Notes: generated by a model not told the origin, from the letters alone. Numbered from the stretch's first letter, positions 1-9,232 are shown. The stretch: DNA of 33,837 nucleotides from SAR324 cluster bacterium (GCA_028280735.1 JANQLH010000061.1:1-33837), one strand, 5' to 3'. A program made the numbers and translations.

Positions 1-2
1 TA

Positions 3-485
3 TACGGTGGAGAAACAGTTCAAACCTTATTTTCCGAAGCCGATCAGAATCTGAAAGCGTATAAGATTGTTGAGTATTTCAACTTGAGGGGTGACTTGAG
101 GAAGAAAGTCCTTTACAGAAGGTTGACGACATTCAATGATCTGAAAATCGACAGAATAACAGAGTTTTACGCCCATGACGGAACCCTGCAAAGTGTCGAG
201 GTCTCAATCGATTCAGAGAAGGTTAAGGAGACCGGGGTTGCCAGAACCAAGACACATTTTTTTCCCGATAAATCGGTAAAAATGAAAGAAGTCTTTTACG
301 GCAAAAGCGATTTTGATGATCAAATTTACAGCAAATCGGTGGATTATTACAATTACAGCGGTGCCAAGATAAGAACCGAGTTTTTTCTCGCCGAAGAGGA
401 GTCTATTCAAACCGGGTATTCAAAACTGGTTCTTTATTATTCCGGAGGCAACCTGGTTAAACAGGAATTTCTTGAGAAAAAATAG
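3..485 (+). CDS. Hypothetical repeat protein, 3' end only (YwqK/MORN-like)
   Basis: The reading frame is open from the left edge (codon phase starts at base 3) to a TAA at 483-485, so the gene is cut at its 5' end; about 160 residues are visible. The TTG at 84 is not a convincing start because coding continues upstream without a stop. The protein consists of about five imperfect units of roughly 25 residues, each with an aromatic pair, a turn containing Gly or Asp, and a charged strand (for example YFNLRGDLRKK, FYAHDGTLQSVE, YYNYSGAKIRTEF, YYSGGNLVKQEF). This beta-hairpin pattern resembles YwqK/MORN-variant repeat proteins, but no exact family can be assigned. No signal peptide can be judged because the N-terminus is missing. 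Function unknown. Confidence 0.6.
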   Translation, partial: YGGETVQTLFSEADQNLKAYKIVEYFNLRGDLRKKVLYRRLTTFNDLKIDRITEFYAHDGTLQSVEVSIDSEKVKETGVARTKTHFFPDKSVKMKEVFYGKSDFDDQIYSKSVDYYNYSGAKIRTEFFLAEEESIQTGYSKLVLYYSGGNLVKQEFLEKK

Positions 486-567
486 CATACGGATTGTTTA
501 AGCTTGCTGTTGTTAAAACCAAGCAATCTATTACAGATAGGTAGACCTAATAGAAAGGGATTATACA

Positions 568-1434
568 ATGATTGAGGATGAAAAGGATTCTAATGCGGTT
601 GAACTGGAGATAAATTCAGCTCATGTTCGTTATGCAGCGAAGCGTTGGGGGAACGGCAACGGTCCGAAAATACTGGCATTGCACGGCTGGCTGGACAATG
701 CCGCATCCTTTGATCATTTAGCGCCACTGATTCCTGAAGCTGATCTTGTTGCCTTGGATTTTCCGGGACACGGTTATTCTGCCCATAGACCTCGTGGAAT
801 AAGATACCACTATCTGGATTATGTTTCCGACGTGATCAATGTTGCCGATGCATTGAATTGGGACCGGTTTATTGTTCTAGGTCACTCCCTGGGAGCGGGA
901 ATAGCCAGCATTACTTCAGGCGCACTGCCCGATCGCATCGAGAGATTGATCCTTATAGAAGGTTTAGGGGCGATGAGCAGGGAGCCCGGGGAGGCTCCGA
1001 AATTTCTTGCTAAATCTATTACCCAGATGAGAAATCTGACCAAGAAGGCACCGCCTGTCTATCAACACATGGATGATATGATCGCTGCCAGGGCAAGTGT
1101 GGGCGATATGAAGCAGTCTTCAGTTGAAGTATTGGTAAATCGAGGAACAGTGCAGCTGGAAGATGGAGTCGCCTGGAGAAGTGATCCGCGTCTCAGGGTT
1201 ACATCACCCAGTTATCTGACGGATGAACAGGTTCTGGCTTACCTGGGAGCCATTCAAGCCCCGGTTTTGTTGATATTGGCTGAGAACGGGATATTTACCG
1301 ACAAATCCTATCTGAAAAGGAGATGTGACAAAATCCGGAAGTTGAAACAGGTCACCCTTCCGGGCTCACATCATCTGCACTTGGATGATCCTGTACCAAT
1401 CAGCAAATCTATTCGGCATTTTCTTGATTTGTGA
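568..1434 (+). CDS. Alpha/beta hydrolase (serine hydrolase-like)
   Basis: The 288-residue protein has the full alpha/beta-hydrolase signature: an oxyanion-hole HGW at 39-41, the strand VALDFPGHG at 61-69, the nucleophile elbow GHSLG at 105-109 with Ser107, and a C-terminal catalytic His in GSHHLH (H268/H269). The acid is probably in the AENGIFTD segment (E239 or D245). The LHGWLDNAASF opening and overall length match the SERHL/MEST-like branch of serine hydrolases. There is no signal peptide, so it should be cytoplasmic. The substrate is unknown; small esters or epoxides are typical of the superfamily. The start ATG follows an AAAGGGA stretch. It appears to be monocistronic, with 700 bases of non-coding DNA after it. 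Confidence 0.88.
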   Translation: MIEDEKDSNAVELEINSAHVRYAAKRWGNGNGPKILALHGWLDNAASFDHLAPLIPEADLVALDFPGHGYSAHRPRGIRYHYLDYVSDVINVADALNWDRFIVLGHSLGAGIASITSGALPDRIERLILIEGLGAMSREPGEAPKFLAKSITQMRNLTKKAPPVYQHMDDMIAARASVGDMKQSSVEVLVNRGTVQLEDGVAWRSDPRLRVTSPSYLTDEQVLAYLGAIQAPVLLILAENGIFTDKSYLKRRCDKIRKLKQVTLPGSHHLHLDDPVPISKSIRHFLDL

Positions 1435-2073
1435 GCTGATGAATTGCTGTTGCTGTGATTTGTAAATTCATTGTGAAATGTTGGAAAAACATGATTTCAT
1501 CGGGATTTTAAAATATATATTTAGAAAGAATGCTGTTCCAAAATTGTATGAATGGCAACTGCCGTGACCAGGTTTCAAGATAAACAATCGAGGTAAAATA
1601 CTGAAATAAAAAGCTATCTACTTGAAATTGCACAAGCCCATCCAACCCTGTTCCCTTCTATTTCCGTCTTAAAATTCCATTCAGGGAGATTACCCTGTCC
1701 GTAAGCATATCTTGATTATTTCCTATACTTTTGTTACTAATGCCCTTTAATCGTGCTCTCCAGCCGGTTTTAAATTTATATTTATTTGCATATTTCAAAA
1801 TTCTCGTATTATCTGGTAGAGCAAGGCAATTTTGGAGCTATGAGCTGATGGTACCGGCTTTAAGCGAATGTTGTCTGAGTGGGATTATTAACAGAATCTT
1901 AAACCGGGTCTGAAAATTTCCATAGTCAAATCAAGTCCGTTCGTGAGTTTATGGGAATTCAAGCGAACCTGCTGTTTTGATAAAATCAATTATTCCAGCC
2001 AATTACAGATTTAACTGTTCGATTGGAAATACGAACAAATATCAAAATAAGTAGACTATGCTCTTTTAATTGT
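1435..2073. other. Gene-free AT-rich interval
   Basis: About 640 bases lie between the hydrolase stop and the promoter of the transporter operon. A 60-codon frame at 1731-1913 has no Shine-Dalgarno sequence and no recognisable composition, so I do not call it. I see no tRNA, strong hairpin or repeat. The right end holds the operon promoter, which is listed separately. Confidence 0.5.
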
Positions 2074-2079
2074 TATAAT
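2052..2079 (+). promoter_or_regulatory. Sigma-70-type promoter with extended -10, transporter operon
   Basis: TGTTATAAT at 2071-2079 is a perfect TATAAT preceded by the extended -10 TGn. A weak -35 (TAGACT, 4 of 6 matches to TTGACA) lies at 2052-2057 with a 16-base spacer. It is 67 bases upstream of the first transporter gene. The promoter is predicted from sequence only. Confidence 0.55.
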
Positions 2080-2146
2080 CTGAGCCAATAATCAAAATAG
2101 TGAAGTGGAATGAAGGATCAGTCTTGAAACTCGCCAGGCATTATTA

Positions 2147-3223
2147 ATGGAAACGTTAGCATTAAAAGCAGACCTTGTTCAGCAGCCCAGACTGTTAAAA
2201 AAGAGAGCCTTACAAGCAGTCCCCCTGGTCGCATTTTTTCCTTTTCTTATGATAATATTTCGAGTGTTTGAAAGCCACTCGATCAGAATTGGAGCCGCTG
2301 TACTGGTAAGCCTTTTGGTTACCGGGGCTGTCTTGTATGCCGGCATCAAACTGGGAAAGTACAGATTGATTACCGGGATGCTGTTGATTCTTCCCATGTA
2401 TTTTTGTATGTGCGTTGCGGTCACCGATTTTCCTTTCTTTGCATCGAAAACCGTCATGACCAGCTTTGAGAATAGCTTGTCGCCCAATGCTGAATTTTTC
2501 CTGGGAACGGACTATGAGGGAAGAGATATTTTATCGACTATAGTGATTGGAGGGATGAACGCGTATCTTGTTGCGGCGTTTGCAACAATCATCGCTTTGA
2601 TTACGGGAGTACCGACGGGTTTGTTGCTGGCGCAAAACAACCGAATTGTTCGTCAAATTGCTTCAGTGATAACCCAGTTCTTTGAAATTGTTCCCCAGCT
2701 GTTTTTTGTACTGATCGTCTTAGGTGTGTTTAATTTTTGGGCAGCCGCTTCCGCATCTACCAGACTTGTTGCATCGTACGCCGTACCTATGGCTGGATTT
2801 GCCATAGGTATTTCATCATTGCCTGCGATGGCCAGGGTTGTGGAAAACCGGGTCAATCAGTTGAAATCAAAGCGATTCATTACAGCCCTGCAGAGTTCTA
2901 ATGTCAGCCCCAGGAAAGTGCTTTTTTACAATATTCTTTGGAAAAACAGTCTTTCGGAAATCATTGTCCAGGCTACATTTCTGTTTGGTGCGACCATCTT
3001 GGTTGAATCGGCACTGGGATATGCGTTTGAAATCGGTTTCGGTGAATTGGGGACCGGGGGGTATTTATCCTGGGGTAAGATTCTGGCGGAAGCCAGACGT
3101 TCCATTTTATTCGTCGAAAATCTCTGGATTGTTTCATCACCGATTTTGGTGACCATTATGAGTATCCTCGGAGTCAATATCATAGGTGATACATTGGCCG
3201 GTATCCTCAGGGGTGAATCCTAA
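2147..3223 (+). CDS. ABC transporter permease, DppC/OppC-like
   Basis: This 358-residue inner-membrane protein is one of two permeases of a peptide/nickel-type importer. The family-typical segment FFLGTDYEGRDILST (about 117-131) matches the hPLGTDelGRDvlsR signature of DppC/OppC proteins. The cytoplasmic coupling loop is ALQSSNVSPRKVLFYNILWKN, in which the usual EAA..G glycine is replaced. About six core membrane segments follow the signature. The N-terminus carries two to three extra hydrophobic segments (residues 25-100), where family members normally have one. It is the first gene of a five-gene operon; the ATPase gene follows after 6 bases. The Shine-Dalgarno sequence is weak (CCAGG). The transported substrate is unknown. 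Confidence 0.88.
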   Translation: METLALKADLVQQPRLLKKRALQAVPLVAFFPFLMIIFRVFESHSIRIGAAVLVSLLVTGAVLYAGIKLGKYRLITGMLLILPMYFCMCVAVTDFPFFASKTVMTSFENSLSPNAEFFLGTDYEGRDILSTIVIGGMNAYLVAAFATIIALITGVPTGLLLAQNNRIVRQIASVITQFFEIVPQLFFVLIVLGVFNFWAAASASTRLVASYAVPMAGFAIGISSLPAMARVVENRVNQLKSKRFITALQSSNVSPRKVLFYNILWKNSLSEIIVQATFLFGATILVESALGYAFEIGFGELGTGGYLSWGKILAEARRSILFVENLWIVSSPILVTIMSILGVNIIGDTLAGILRGES

Positions 3224-3229
3224 CATAGG

Positions 3230-4909
3230 TTGATTAACGTGAATACAAACAAAAACACAGACAATCAGGAAGTGCTATCGGTAAAAAACTTGAGTTGTAT
3301 TCCGATTAGCAGCGGTGTAAAGGTGGTCGATGATGTTTCATTTTCAATCAAAAAAGGGGAATCGGTTGGATTACTGGGGGAATCGGGAGTAGGCAAAACC
3401 ACGTTGTTTCGTTCAATCCTGCAACTCTTGCCCAAAAACGAATGGGCTACCAGGGGCGACATAGCCATTGACGGCATTCCTATTTTGGGGCTCTCCCCAA
3501 AAGAACTTGAGCAAGTCAGGGGGCGGAAAGTAAGAACGATTTTTCAGGAGCCCGGTCAAAGTTTAAATCCATCACTAAAAATAGACTACCAACTCATTGA
3601 GGCGGTTAAGACCATCAACCCTGAATTGAAAGAGGAAGAGATCTGGACATCAGTGGTTGATTCCCTTGCAAATGCAGGCTTGCCTGATCCCACACTGGTA
3701 CAGGGAAGGTATCCAGGCGAATTAAGCGGTGGGCAGCGGCAGAGAGTTGGTATCGCCATGAGCCTGTGTCGACAGTGTTCAATCCTTTTGGCGGATGAAC
3801 CATCCAATTCATTGGATTCGGTAACAGTCACCGAGTTAATAGATACCCTGAAGCGATTAAGGAACTCCGGATTTCTGGGTTCTATCTTTTGTGTAACCCA
3901 CGATTTAAGTGTTTTAAACGCGCTGGAAACAGAGCGGGTTCTCTTCATGCATGCAGGTAAACTGTATGAAGCAGGAAGTATCAAGGAAGTATTCAAAAAT
4001 CCTTGTCATGATAAGCTGGAAGAACTGGTAAGATTATCCGATATTGTTGATAGACATGGAGGTTCCAATATAGAATCGGAAACCAGGGCCAGTCAAAACA
4101 CCCTGGTTAGCTTTGAAGGGGTGGATTTTGGTTTTCAACGCAAGTCTTTTCTAAACAGAAAGCAGACTCTTGTGCTCAGGGAAATCAATTTTGATGTCAA
4201 GGAAGGGGAGTTTGTCGCCCTGGTGGGAAGTTCCGGTTCCGGGAAATCAACTATTGGCGGTGTGCTTTCCAGATTATTTTCCGATTTTTCAGGTAATATC
4301 GACTTTGATGGTCTGACCATCGACAAGCTTAAAAATCGAAAGGATAAGATTCGTTTTCACCGTTCGTTACAGGTTGTTTTCCAGGATCCTGCCGACACCT
4401 TTGATCCATCTCTGACGATGAGACAAAATCTGGAAGAATGTTTTTCCGGAATGGGTATGAATCCTGATGAAATAGACCAAGCGCTTGAGTCAATGCTTGA
4501 TCTTCTCTTGCTGAATGAAAGAACGTTGGATGAGTTTCCTACCAATCTCAGTGGTGGGCAGAAACAACGTTATGCATTGCTGCGGGCTTTTGGAAGCAGA
4601 CCTTCCATGATCGTGGCGGATGAGCCATTCACTCATTTGGATTTGATTGCCCAAAACCGAATGATCGAGTACCTGAAAGAACGCAAGTATGATCAAGACA
4701 ACCCTATGAGTTGTATCCTGATTTCTCATGAGATTGGCATCGTTTCCAAGCTTTGTGATCGTATTATCGTCATTGATAATGGCAGAGTGGTTGAAAATGA
4801 TACCGTCTATAATATTTTAAATCATGCTAAACACAAAGCAACCAATCGTTTGATTGATGCAGCAAACAAATTGGGAACTTTGGAAGATCTTGGCACCCAG
4901 CCAGGTTGA
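3230..4909 (+). CDS. ABC transporter ATP-binding protein, two fused ATPase domains (DppD-DppF type)
   Basis: The protein carries two complete ABC ATPase cassettes in one chain, the arrangement of YejF-type peptide/nickel importers. Domain 1 has Walker A GESGVGKTT (50-58), signature LSGGQ (165-169), Walker B ILLADEP (185-191) and switch His224. Domain 2 has Walker A GSSGSGKST (333-341), LSGGQ (440-444), Walker B IVADEP (461-466) and His500. All catalytic motifs look intact, so both sites should hydrolyse ATP and power the two permeases at 2147 and 8303. The start is either TTG at 3230 or GTG at 3239; I keep the longer one, but no Shine-Dalgarno sequence separates them clearly. It lies 6 bases after the permease and is almost certainly co-transcribed. 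Confidence 0.93.
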   Translation: MINVNTNKNTDNQEVLSVKNLSCIPISSGVKVVDDVSFSIKKGESVGLLGESGVGKTTLFRSILQLLPKNEWATRGDIAIDGIPILGLSPKELEQVRGRKVRTIFQEPGQSLNPSLKIDYQLIEAVKTINPELKEEEIWTSVVDSLANAGLPDPTLVQGRYPGELSGGQRQRVGIAMSLCRQCSILLADEPSNSLDSVTVTELIDTLKRLRNSGFLGSIFCVTHDLSVLNALETERVLFMHAGKLYEAGSIKEVFKNPCHDKLEELVRLSDIVDRHGGSNIESETRASQNTLVSFEGVDFGFQRKSFLNRKQTLVLREINFDVKEGEFVALVGSSGSGKSTIGGVLSRLFSDFSGNIDFDGLTIDKLKNRKDKIRFHRSLQVVFQDPADTFDPSLTMRQNLEECFSGMGMNPDEIDQALESMLDLLLLNERTLDEFPTNLSGGQKQRYALLRAFGSRPSMIVADEPFTHLDLIAQNRMIEYLKERKYDQDNPMSCILISHEIGIVSKLCDRIIVIDNGRVVENDTVYNILNHAKHKATNRLIDAANKLGTLEDLGTQPG

Positions 4910-4976
4910 TTTTATATGTCACCCAGCGCTGAATGCTTAGTGTTGTTATAACTAAACCGTACCGGTGGAGGTAAAA

Positions 4977-6539
4977 ATGGTTAGGAAGGAGAAGAGGATT
5001 TTCTGGTTTGTAAGCAGTTTGTTATTTGTCATGTCCATGTATTTTTCTGGGTGTTCTCCATTACAGAAAGGATGGTCAAAATTTGGTGGCGGAGATTATG
5101 AAGGAGCCATCGCAGAATGGAAACTGGAACCTGAAGCAGATCTTTCGTTGCAAATCGCCCAGGCTAACGCGGCGATGGCCATGGAAGATTCATACAATCA
5201 AGCAATTGCGGCCAAGGAAGCGGGGAATAATCAGGCCATGGTTGAGAATAGTTTGGCAGTCGTCGACTATCAGAATAAATGGGAAGACGCATCATGGATT
5301 AACAAATCAAGTCCTTTGAAAAAGCAATTCGCAGAGTCGGGAACAATGATTGAAGAGGGGAATCTTGTCATTTTGACTCAGCTGATGAAGAAAGCTAAAG
5401 CTGCCAAAAATAAGAAGCAACATTTGAAAATGCTTCGTTATACATCCGCGATGTCGGCCCGGGAGAATAAACGTTCCAAACCGTACTTTGACAGAAATCC
5501 GGAATTAAGAAAGCTTGCCGACGAAGCGTTTGTCTTAAACGAAGAAGCCTATTTCCTGGTAACAACAGATTATGCAAATGATGATTATTGGGTAAATGTC
5601 ATTAAAGAGTATAATGAGTACGTAAAATTTACCAAGGCTCATGAGTTACCTGTCAGCGACAGACTTAAAAAAATGAAGGCCCGTGCTGATGTTGAGATGA
5701 AAAAACGCAGAAAACTCTTGGCTGATTTTGATAAAAACCTGGAATGTGCCAAGAATCATTTTCTGGAAGAAGCCTATAAGGATGCAATCGCCTGCATTCG
5801 GAAAGCGGATGCTTATGTCAAACGCTATAAAAGAGTGAGGTTCAATGTTGATGATCTTGACTATGTACGTGAGTCCACGGAACAAGCTATTGAGATTCAA
5901 CGTCAGATAGAAGCTGAAAAGGCCAGAATTGCGGAAGAAGAACGCAAGCGAATTGAAGAGGAGAATAAACGAATTGCTGCAGAGGAACTCCGTAAGGAAA
6001 GAGAACGCCAGCAAACAGAGAGATCCAGAATAAGACTGGCAAGAGCTTCGGAAAGGCAACGCCTGATTCAATTGGCGGAAGCCCGAAGAAAAGAAGCCGA
6101 ACGTAAGAGAAAAATCGAAGAGAGAAACAGAAGGTGGAGAGCATTCCTGGCCAAGGGTGCACCTTTGAAACCTCTGGTGACCACGGTTTTAAGACCTAGC
6201 GAAGGTATCGGAACCCTGACAAGAGGTAAAAAACAGAAATGGCAGGGCGGTTCTCAGCTTCCAAAACCAAAGGATAAGTCAATCAAGTCTGAAGACGTTT
6301 ATGCATTGGAAGTGGAAGTTCCGAAGTCACATAAGTTGACTTACCTGAGAAACTACTACAAAAAGACTGCACGCGAGAAGAACATGCTTAAGGCTCCCAG
6401 AACCCAGGGTGGAAAAAGAAGTTACTATACCGAGGATTTTAAAGGCGGTCGTTACTACATTGAAGTAGAGAATCAGCGAAGTGACGAAAAGAAATATGAG
6501 ATCAAGGCCAGAATCTATAAAATTCCGGTTACTTTTTAA
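4977..6539 (+). CDS. Coiled-coil lipoprotein inside the ABC transporter operon
   Basis: I choose ATG 4977 because GGTGGAGG lies five bases upstream; an in-frame GTG at 4965 is inside that site. The 520-residue product begins with a positively charged, hydrophobic signal ending in a lipobox FSGC, with the lipidated residue at Cys26. Residues 30-300 are helical and TPR-like in feel (YEGAIAEWKL, YKDAIACIRKA). Residues 301-391 are a very charged Glu/Lys/Arg coiled coil. A C-terminal globular part of about 120 residues ends in a Tyr-rich beta segment. It is not a standard Dpp/Opp component. Its place between the ATPase and the solute-binding protein suggests an envelope partner of the transporter, which is inference. 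I do not recognise the family. Confidence 0.82.
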   Translation: MVRKEKRIFWFVSSLLFVMSMYFSGCSPLQKGWSKFGGGDYEGAIAEWKLEPEADLSLQIAQANAAMAMEDSYNQAIAAKEAGNNQAMVENSLAVVDYQNKWEDASWINKSSPLKKQFAESGTMIEEGNLVILTQLMKKAKAAKNKKQHLKMLRYTSAMSARENKRSKPYFDRNPELRKLADEAFVLNEEAYFLVTTDYANDDYWVNVIKEYNEYVKFTKAHELPVSDRLKKMKARADVEMKKRRKLLADFDKNLECAKNHFLEEAYKDAIACIRKADAYVKRYKRVRFNVDDLDYVRESTEQAIEIQRQIEAEKARIAEEERKRIEEENKRIAAEELRKERERQQTERSRIRLARASERQRLIQLAEARRKEAERKRKIEERNRRWRAFLAKGAPLKPLVTTVLRPSEGIGTLTRGKKQKWQGGSQLPKPKDKSIKSEDVYALEVEVPKSHKLTYLRNYYKKTAREKNMLKAPRTQGGKRSYYTEDFKGGRYYIEVENQRSDEKKYEIKARIYKIPVTF

Positions 6540-6562
6540 CCAGGTATAGAATTAAATTGAAG

Positions 6563-6586
6563 CAGATTGGCGGAAACGCCAATCTG
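6563..6586 (+). promoter_or_regulatory. Intercistronic GNRA-capped RNA hairpin
   Basis: CAGATTGGCG and CGCCAATCTG form a perfect 10-bp stem closed by a GAAA tetraloop, between the lipoprotein stop (6539) and the solute-binding protein start (6619). No U-run follows, so it is not a classical terminator. mRNA stabilisation or a processing signal that raises binding-protein levels is the likely role. Confidence 0.75.
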
Positions 6587-6618
6587 GCAAGGACATTTTG
6601 AATTTCCAGGAGAAAACT

Positions 6619-8262
6619 ATGTCAAAAAGAAACATGATCATTGGGGGAGTGGCGATTCTGATCGTTGCTGCTATAGGACTGTTCTATTATTTGGATGTTC
6701 AAGAGAAGAAACGATTGGCTATTGAACGAAAAATCCGACAGGAAACCCTGATCGTCGCTTTTAACCAAATGCCGGACACCCTGAATCCTCTTTACGAGCA
6801 AAATGCTGCGGGTCTGACCCTTCTTGATCCCTTGTTTGATGGTTTAGCGAATAGAAGCGGTCGTGAGCCCAGGGAATATATAGACGGACTGGCAACAGAT
6901 TTTATTCAGGATGAAAAAAACCGTAATATTTTTCTGATAGAACTGGATCAGGAGAAAAGATGGCATGATGACCCCGATCACATGGTCACAGCCAGGGATG
7001 TAAGGTTTACGGTGGAGTGTATTAAAAATCCCAACAACCGATCTCCACTCAGAGGTCGAATCAATCAACTAATCGATCGGGTTGATATCGTTGATAATTT
7101 TACAGTACGAGTCGTGTTCAAGGAAAACATCTCCGTTCATGTAGTAAGAGATTTGCTGGCTTTTAAGATTATTCCGACCCAGTATTACGGAAAACCAATG
7201 TCCCTGGACTTAAGATCCGATCCCGTTGCCCAGGAATTTGCCAGGAAGCCGATAGGAACAGGTCCTTACAAGTTTGGTGAATGGACAGGAAACACCCTCA
7301 CCTTCAACTCTACAAAAGCTGAAGTCGCAACTGATGAAGAAGAGGTCTCTGAGCAAGGTCTTGCCAAGGAGTCCATCATTCGTACTATCGAGGCAACTTT
7401 GGTACATGATCAGGAAAAGCAGGTCAGGATGATGATTGATGGCAAGTTGGACCTGATTCTGGAAACATCTCCTAATCTCCATGCGATGCTTGATGAAAAG
7501 GGATTAAAACACGCCAACTACATCCCCTTGCATTTTTACGCGGTTGCTTTCAATACAATTTCTCCTAAATTCTCCAATAAGAATGTCAGGCAAGCAGTGG
7601 CCAAGGCGATCAATAAATTAGAGCTGGCTCAGCAGGTACGCAGCGGAGAGGTTGAAGAATATCTTAACCTGGGTCCTTTTGCCCATAATGATGACAAGCG
7701 TTATCAAGCCTTCAAGGATATGCAGAAGTTTGATTTGAAAGCCGCAAAAAAACTAATGAGACGAAACAAGGGCTTTGAAACCACACTGATTTTTCAGGAC
7801 GATGCCTCAAAAACCATGGAAAGACTGGCCAGTAAAGCCGCTCTGCAACTGGATGAACTTGGAATCAAGGTGGAAACCAAAGGTCTTGGAATGGCATTTG
7901 ATACCCAGATTCAAAACAAGAATTTTGAAATGGCACTTGTCAGACATTCCGGATTTACGGACGGTTACAACATCTCTCGATTCTATCGCTCTGACAGTCC
8001 GTCCAATATCACAAGTGTCAGTTCCGAACGGTTGAACAAAGTCCTGGATTCCTGGGAAAATTCCGCTTTTTGGGAGCAACGACTGCCGGCAGCTAAACAA
8101 CTGCATGCTATGGTCTCTGATATGAGCCCTTACGTGTTTTTAATGAGTCTTCCGACAAGTGCGTACTATTCTGCTCGCTTGGATAACGTTATGATTTATG
8201 ATCCTAACGCGTTGTTGGGTTCTGTGGAAGAATGGGTTGTGTTACCAGCAACCGGCGAATAA
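6619..8262 (+). CDS. ABC transporter solute-binding protein, family 5 (SBP_bac_5), membrane-anchored
   Basis: ATG 6619 is chosen over TTG 6598 because AGGAG (6608-6612) is correctly placed for it. The 547-residue protein shows the family 5 pattern: an N-terminal strand RQETLIVAFNQMPDTLNPLY, then ARDVRFTVECI, the IGTGPYKFGEW signature, and FSNKNVRQAVAKAINK. Family members bind peptides, nickel or other small ligands in the periplasm. Residues 6-25 are a hydrophobic segment without a lipobox or a clear signal-peptidase site, followed by a charged helix (VQEKKRLAIERKIRQ). It therefore looks anchored by an uncleaved helix instead of being a free or lipidated protein. It is the fourth gene of the operon, preceded by a strong hairpin. 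Ligand unknown. Confidence 0.9.
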   Translation: MSKRNMIIGGVAILIVAAIGLFYYLDVQEKKRLAIERKIRQETLIVAFNQMPDTLNPLYEQNAAGLTLLDPLFDGLANRSGREPREYIDGLATDFIQDEKNRNIFLIELDQEKRWHDDPDHMVTARDVRFTVECIKNPNNRSPLRGRINQLIDRVDIVDNFTVRVVFKENISVHVVRDLLAFKIIPTQYYGKPMSLDLRSDPVAQEFARKPIGTGPYKFGEWTGNTLTFNSTKAEVATDEEEVSEQGLAKESIIRTIEATLVHDQEKQVRMMIDGKLDLILETSPNLHAMLDEKGLKHANYIPLHFYAVAFNTISPKFSNKNVRQAVAKAINKLELAQQVRSGEVEEYLNLGPFAHNDDKRYQAFKDMQKFDLKAAKKLMRRNKGFETTLIFQDDASKTMERLASKAALQLDELGIKVETKGLGMAFDTQIQNKNFEMALVRHSGFTDGYNISRFYRSDSPSNITSVSSERLNKVLDSWENSAFWEQRLPAAKQLHAMVSDMSPYVFLMSLPTSAYYSARLDNVMIYDPNALLGSVEEWVVLPATGE

Positions 8263-8302
8263 TTAACCTTGCACAAAACCGGTAAATACAGGAGCACATC
8301 TT

Positions 8303-9232
8303 ATGATCTCACTGGTTCGGTTTGTATTTTTTAGATTTGTGTTGCGTCTGATCTGGATTGGTTTGCTGGCGACCTTTGGAATTCAGTTGTTGCTGACTTT
8401 CTTGCCGCCCAAAGTAGTTATGGATCCCAGAAGCACCACGCAAGAAAAAACGATTGTCCAGCAGTGGACGACCGGGGATTACGTCAATTGGGTTGGTTTA
8501 ATCATCAAAGGTGATCCCATGGTTTCAGATAAGAGCACGGGAAATTGGCTGGCCGCAGAGTTCCGGTCCAGAGCCTGGAACACATTGGCTCTGTGTTGGA
8601 ACGCTTTTTTAGTGGCCGCGTTTATGGGCATGTTTGTCGGAACAGCCAAAGCAACATTGAATAACGAGATTGTCTCAGGGACGAGTAGTTCAGTTATGAA
8701 CTATTTTTCATCAGCGTCCAATTCGATGCTGTTTTTGTGTTCATCAATACCGGCCTATATAATTGCCTATTTCCTCTTCTTGCTCCTGAAAAGCGAATCC
8801 AACCTGTTTCTGGCGGTTATAGCACTCGCTTTGGGCAGCGGCTCTGCCATGGATGTCTTGCGTTTGACCTCAAACGTCCATAGCAGGGAGTTACAGTCCA
8901 AGTATGTTGAAAACGCTCTCGCAGTCGGGTTACAGACAAGCGGACTCCTTCCACGTCCCGGTACGGTCGCATGGCATGCTTTCCGAAACAGTCTGATCAC
9001 CATTTTACCGGTTACTGCCTATCGCTTACCGCTAATTGTCAGTAGTGCATTGGTGGTAGAGGTTGTTTTCGATTTGCCCGGACTTGGGGAATCCTTGCTT
9101 AAGTCATTAATTCAGCAAGATGTCCCCATGGTACTGACGATTATCCTGATATCTGTTGTGTTTGTGCAGGTTTGCGTTTTTCTGGCGGATGTACTGGCGT
9201 TTATCCTCCATCCGCAGAAATTTGCGGGGTAA
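8303..9232 (+). CDS. ABC transporter permease, DppB/OppB-like
   Basis: This 309-residue inner-membrane protein is the second permease and the last gene of the operon. AGGAG at 8290-8294 supports ATG 8303. The C-terminal third matches DppB/OppB closely: ENALAVGLQTSGLL is the coupling-loop region, then AFRNSLITILPVTAYRLP, the signature VVEVVFDLPGLGESLLKS, and a final helix ending in DVLAFILHPQ, equivalent to the usual D..Y...DPR. About six membrane helices are visible (residues 12-32, 95-115, 135-160, 165-185, 230-255, 275-300). It should pair with the DppC-like permease at 2147. The spacing to the binding-protein gene is 40 bases, and the operon terminator starts 29 bases after its stop. Confidence 0.9.
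   Translation: MISLVRFVFFRFVLRLIWIGLLATFGIQLLLTFLPPKVVMDPRSTTQEKTIVQQWTTGDYVNWVGLIIKGDPMVSDKSTGNWLAAEFRSRAWNTLALCWNAFLVAAFMGMFVGTAKATLNNEIVSGTSSSVMNYFSSASNSMLFLCSSIPAYIIAYFLFLLLKSESNLFLAVIALALGSGSAMDVLRLTSNVHSRELQSKYVENALAVGLQTSGLLPRPGTVAWHAFRNSLITILPVTAYRLPLIVSSALVVEVVFDLPGLGESLLKSLIQQDVPMVLTIILISVVFVQVCVFLADVLAFILHPQKFAG

Noticed and set aside
1731-1913. 60-codon plus-strand ORF between the hydrolase and the transporter operon
   Set aside because: No Shine-Dalgarno sequence, no family resemblance and AT-rich random composition.
5646-6162. Long minus-strand ORFs opposite the coiled-coil lipoprotein
   Set aside because: They are the antisense of Glu/Lys/Arg-rich codons, which always gives Phe/Leu/Ser-rich open frames.
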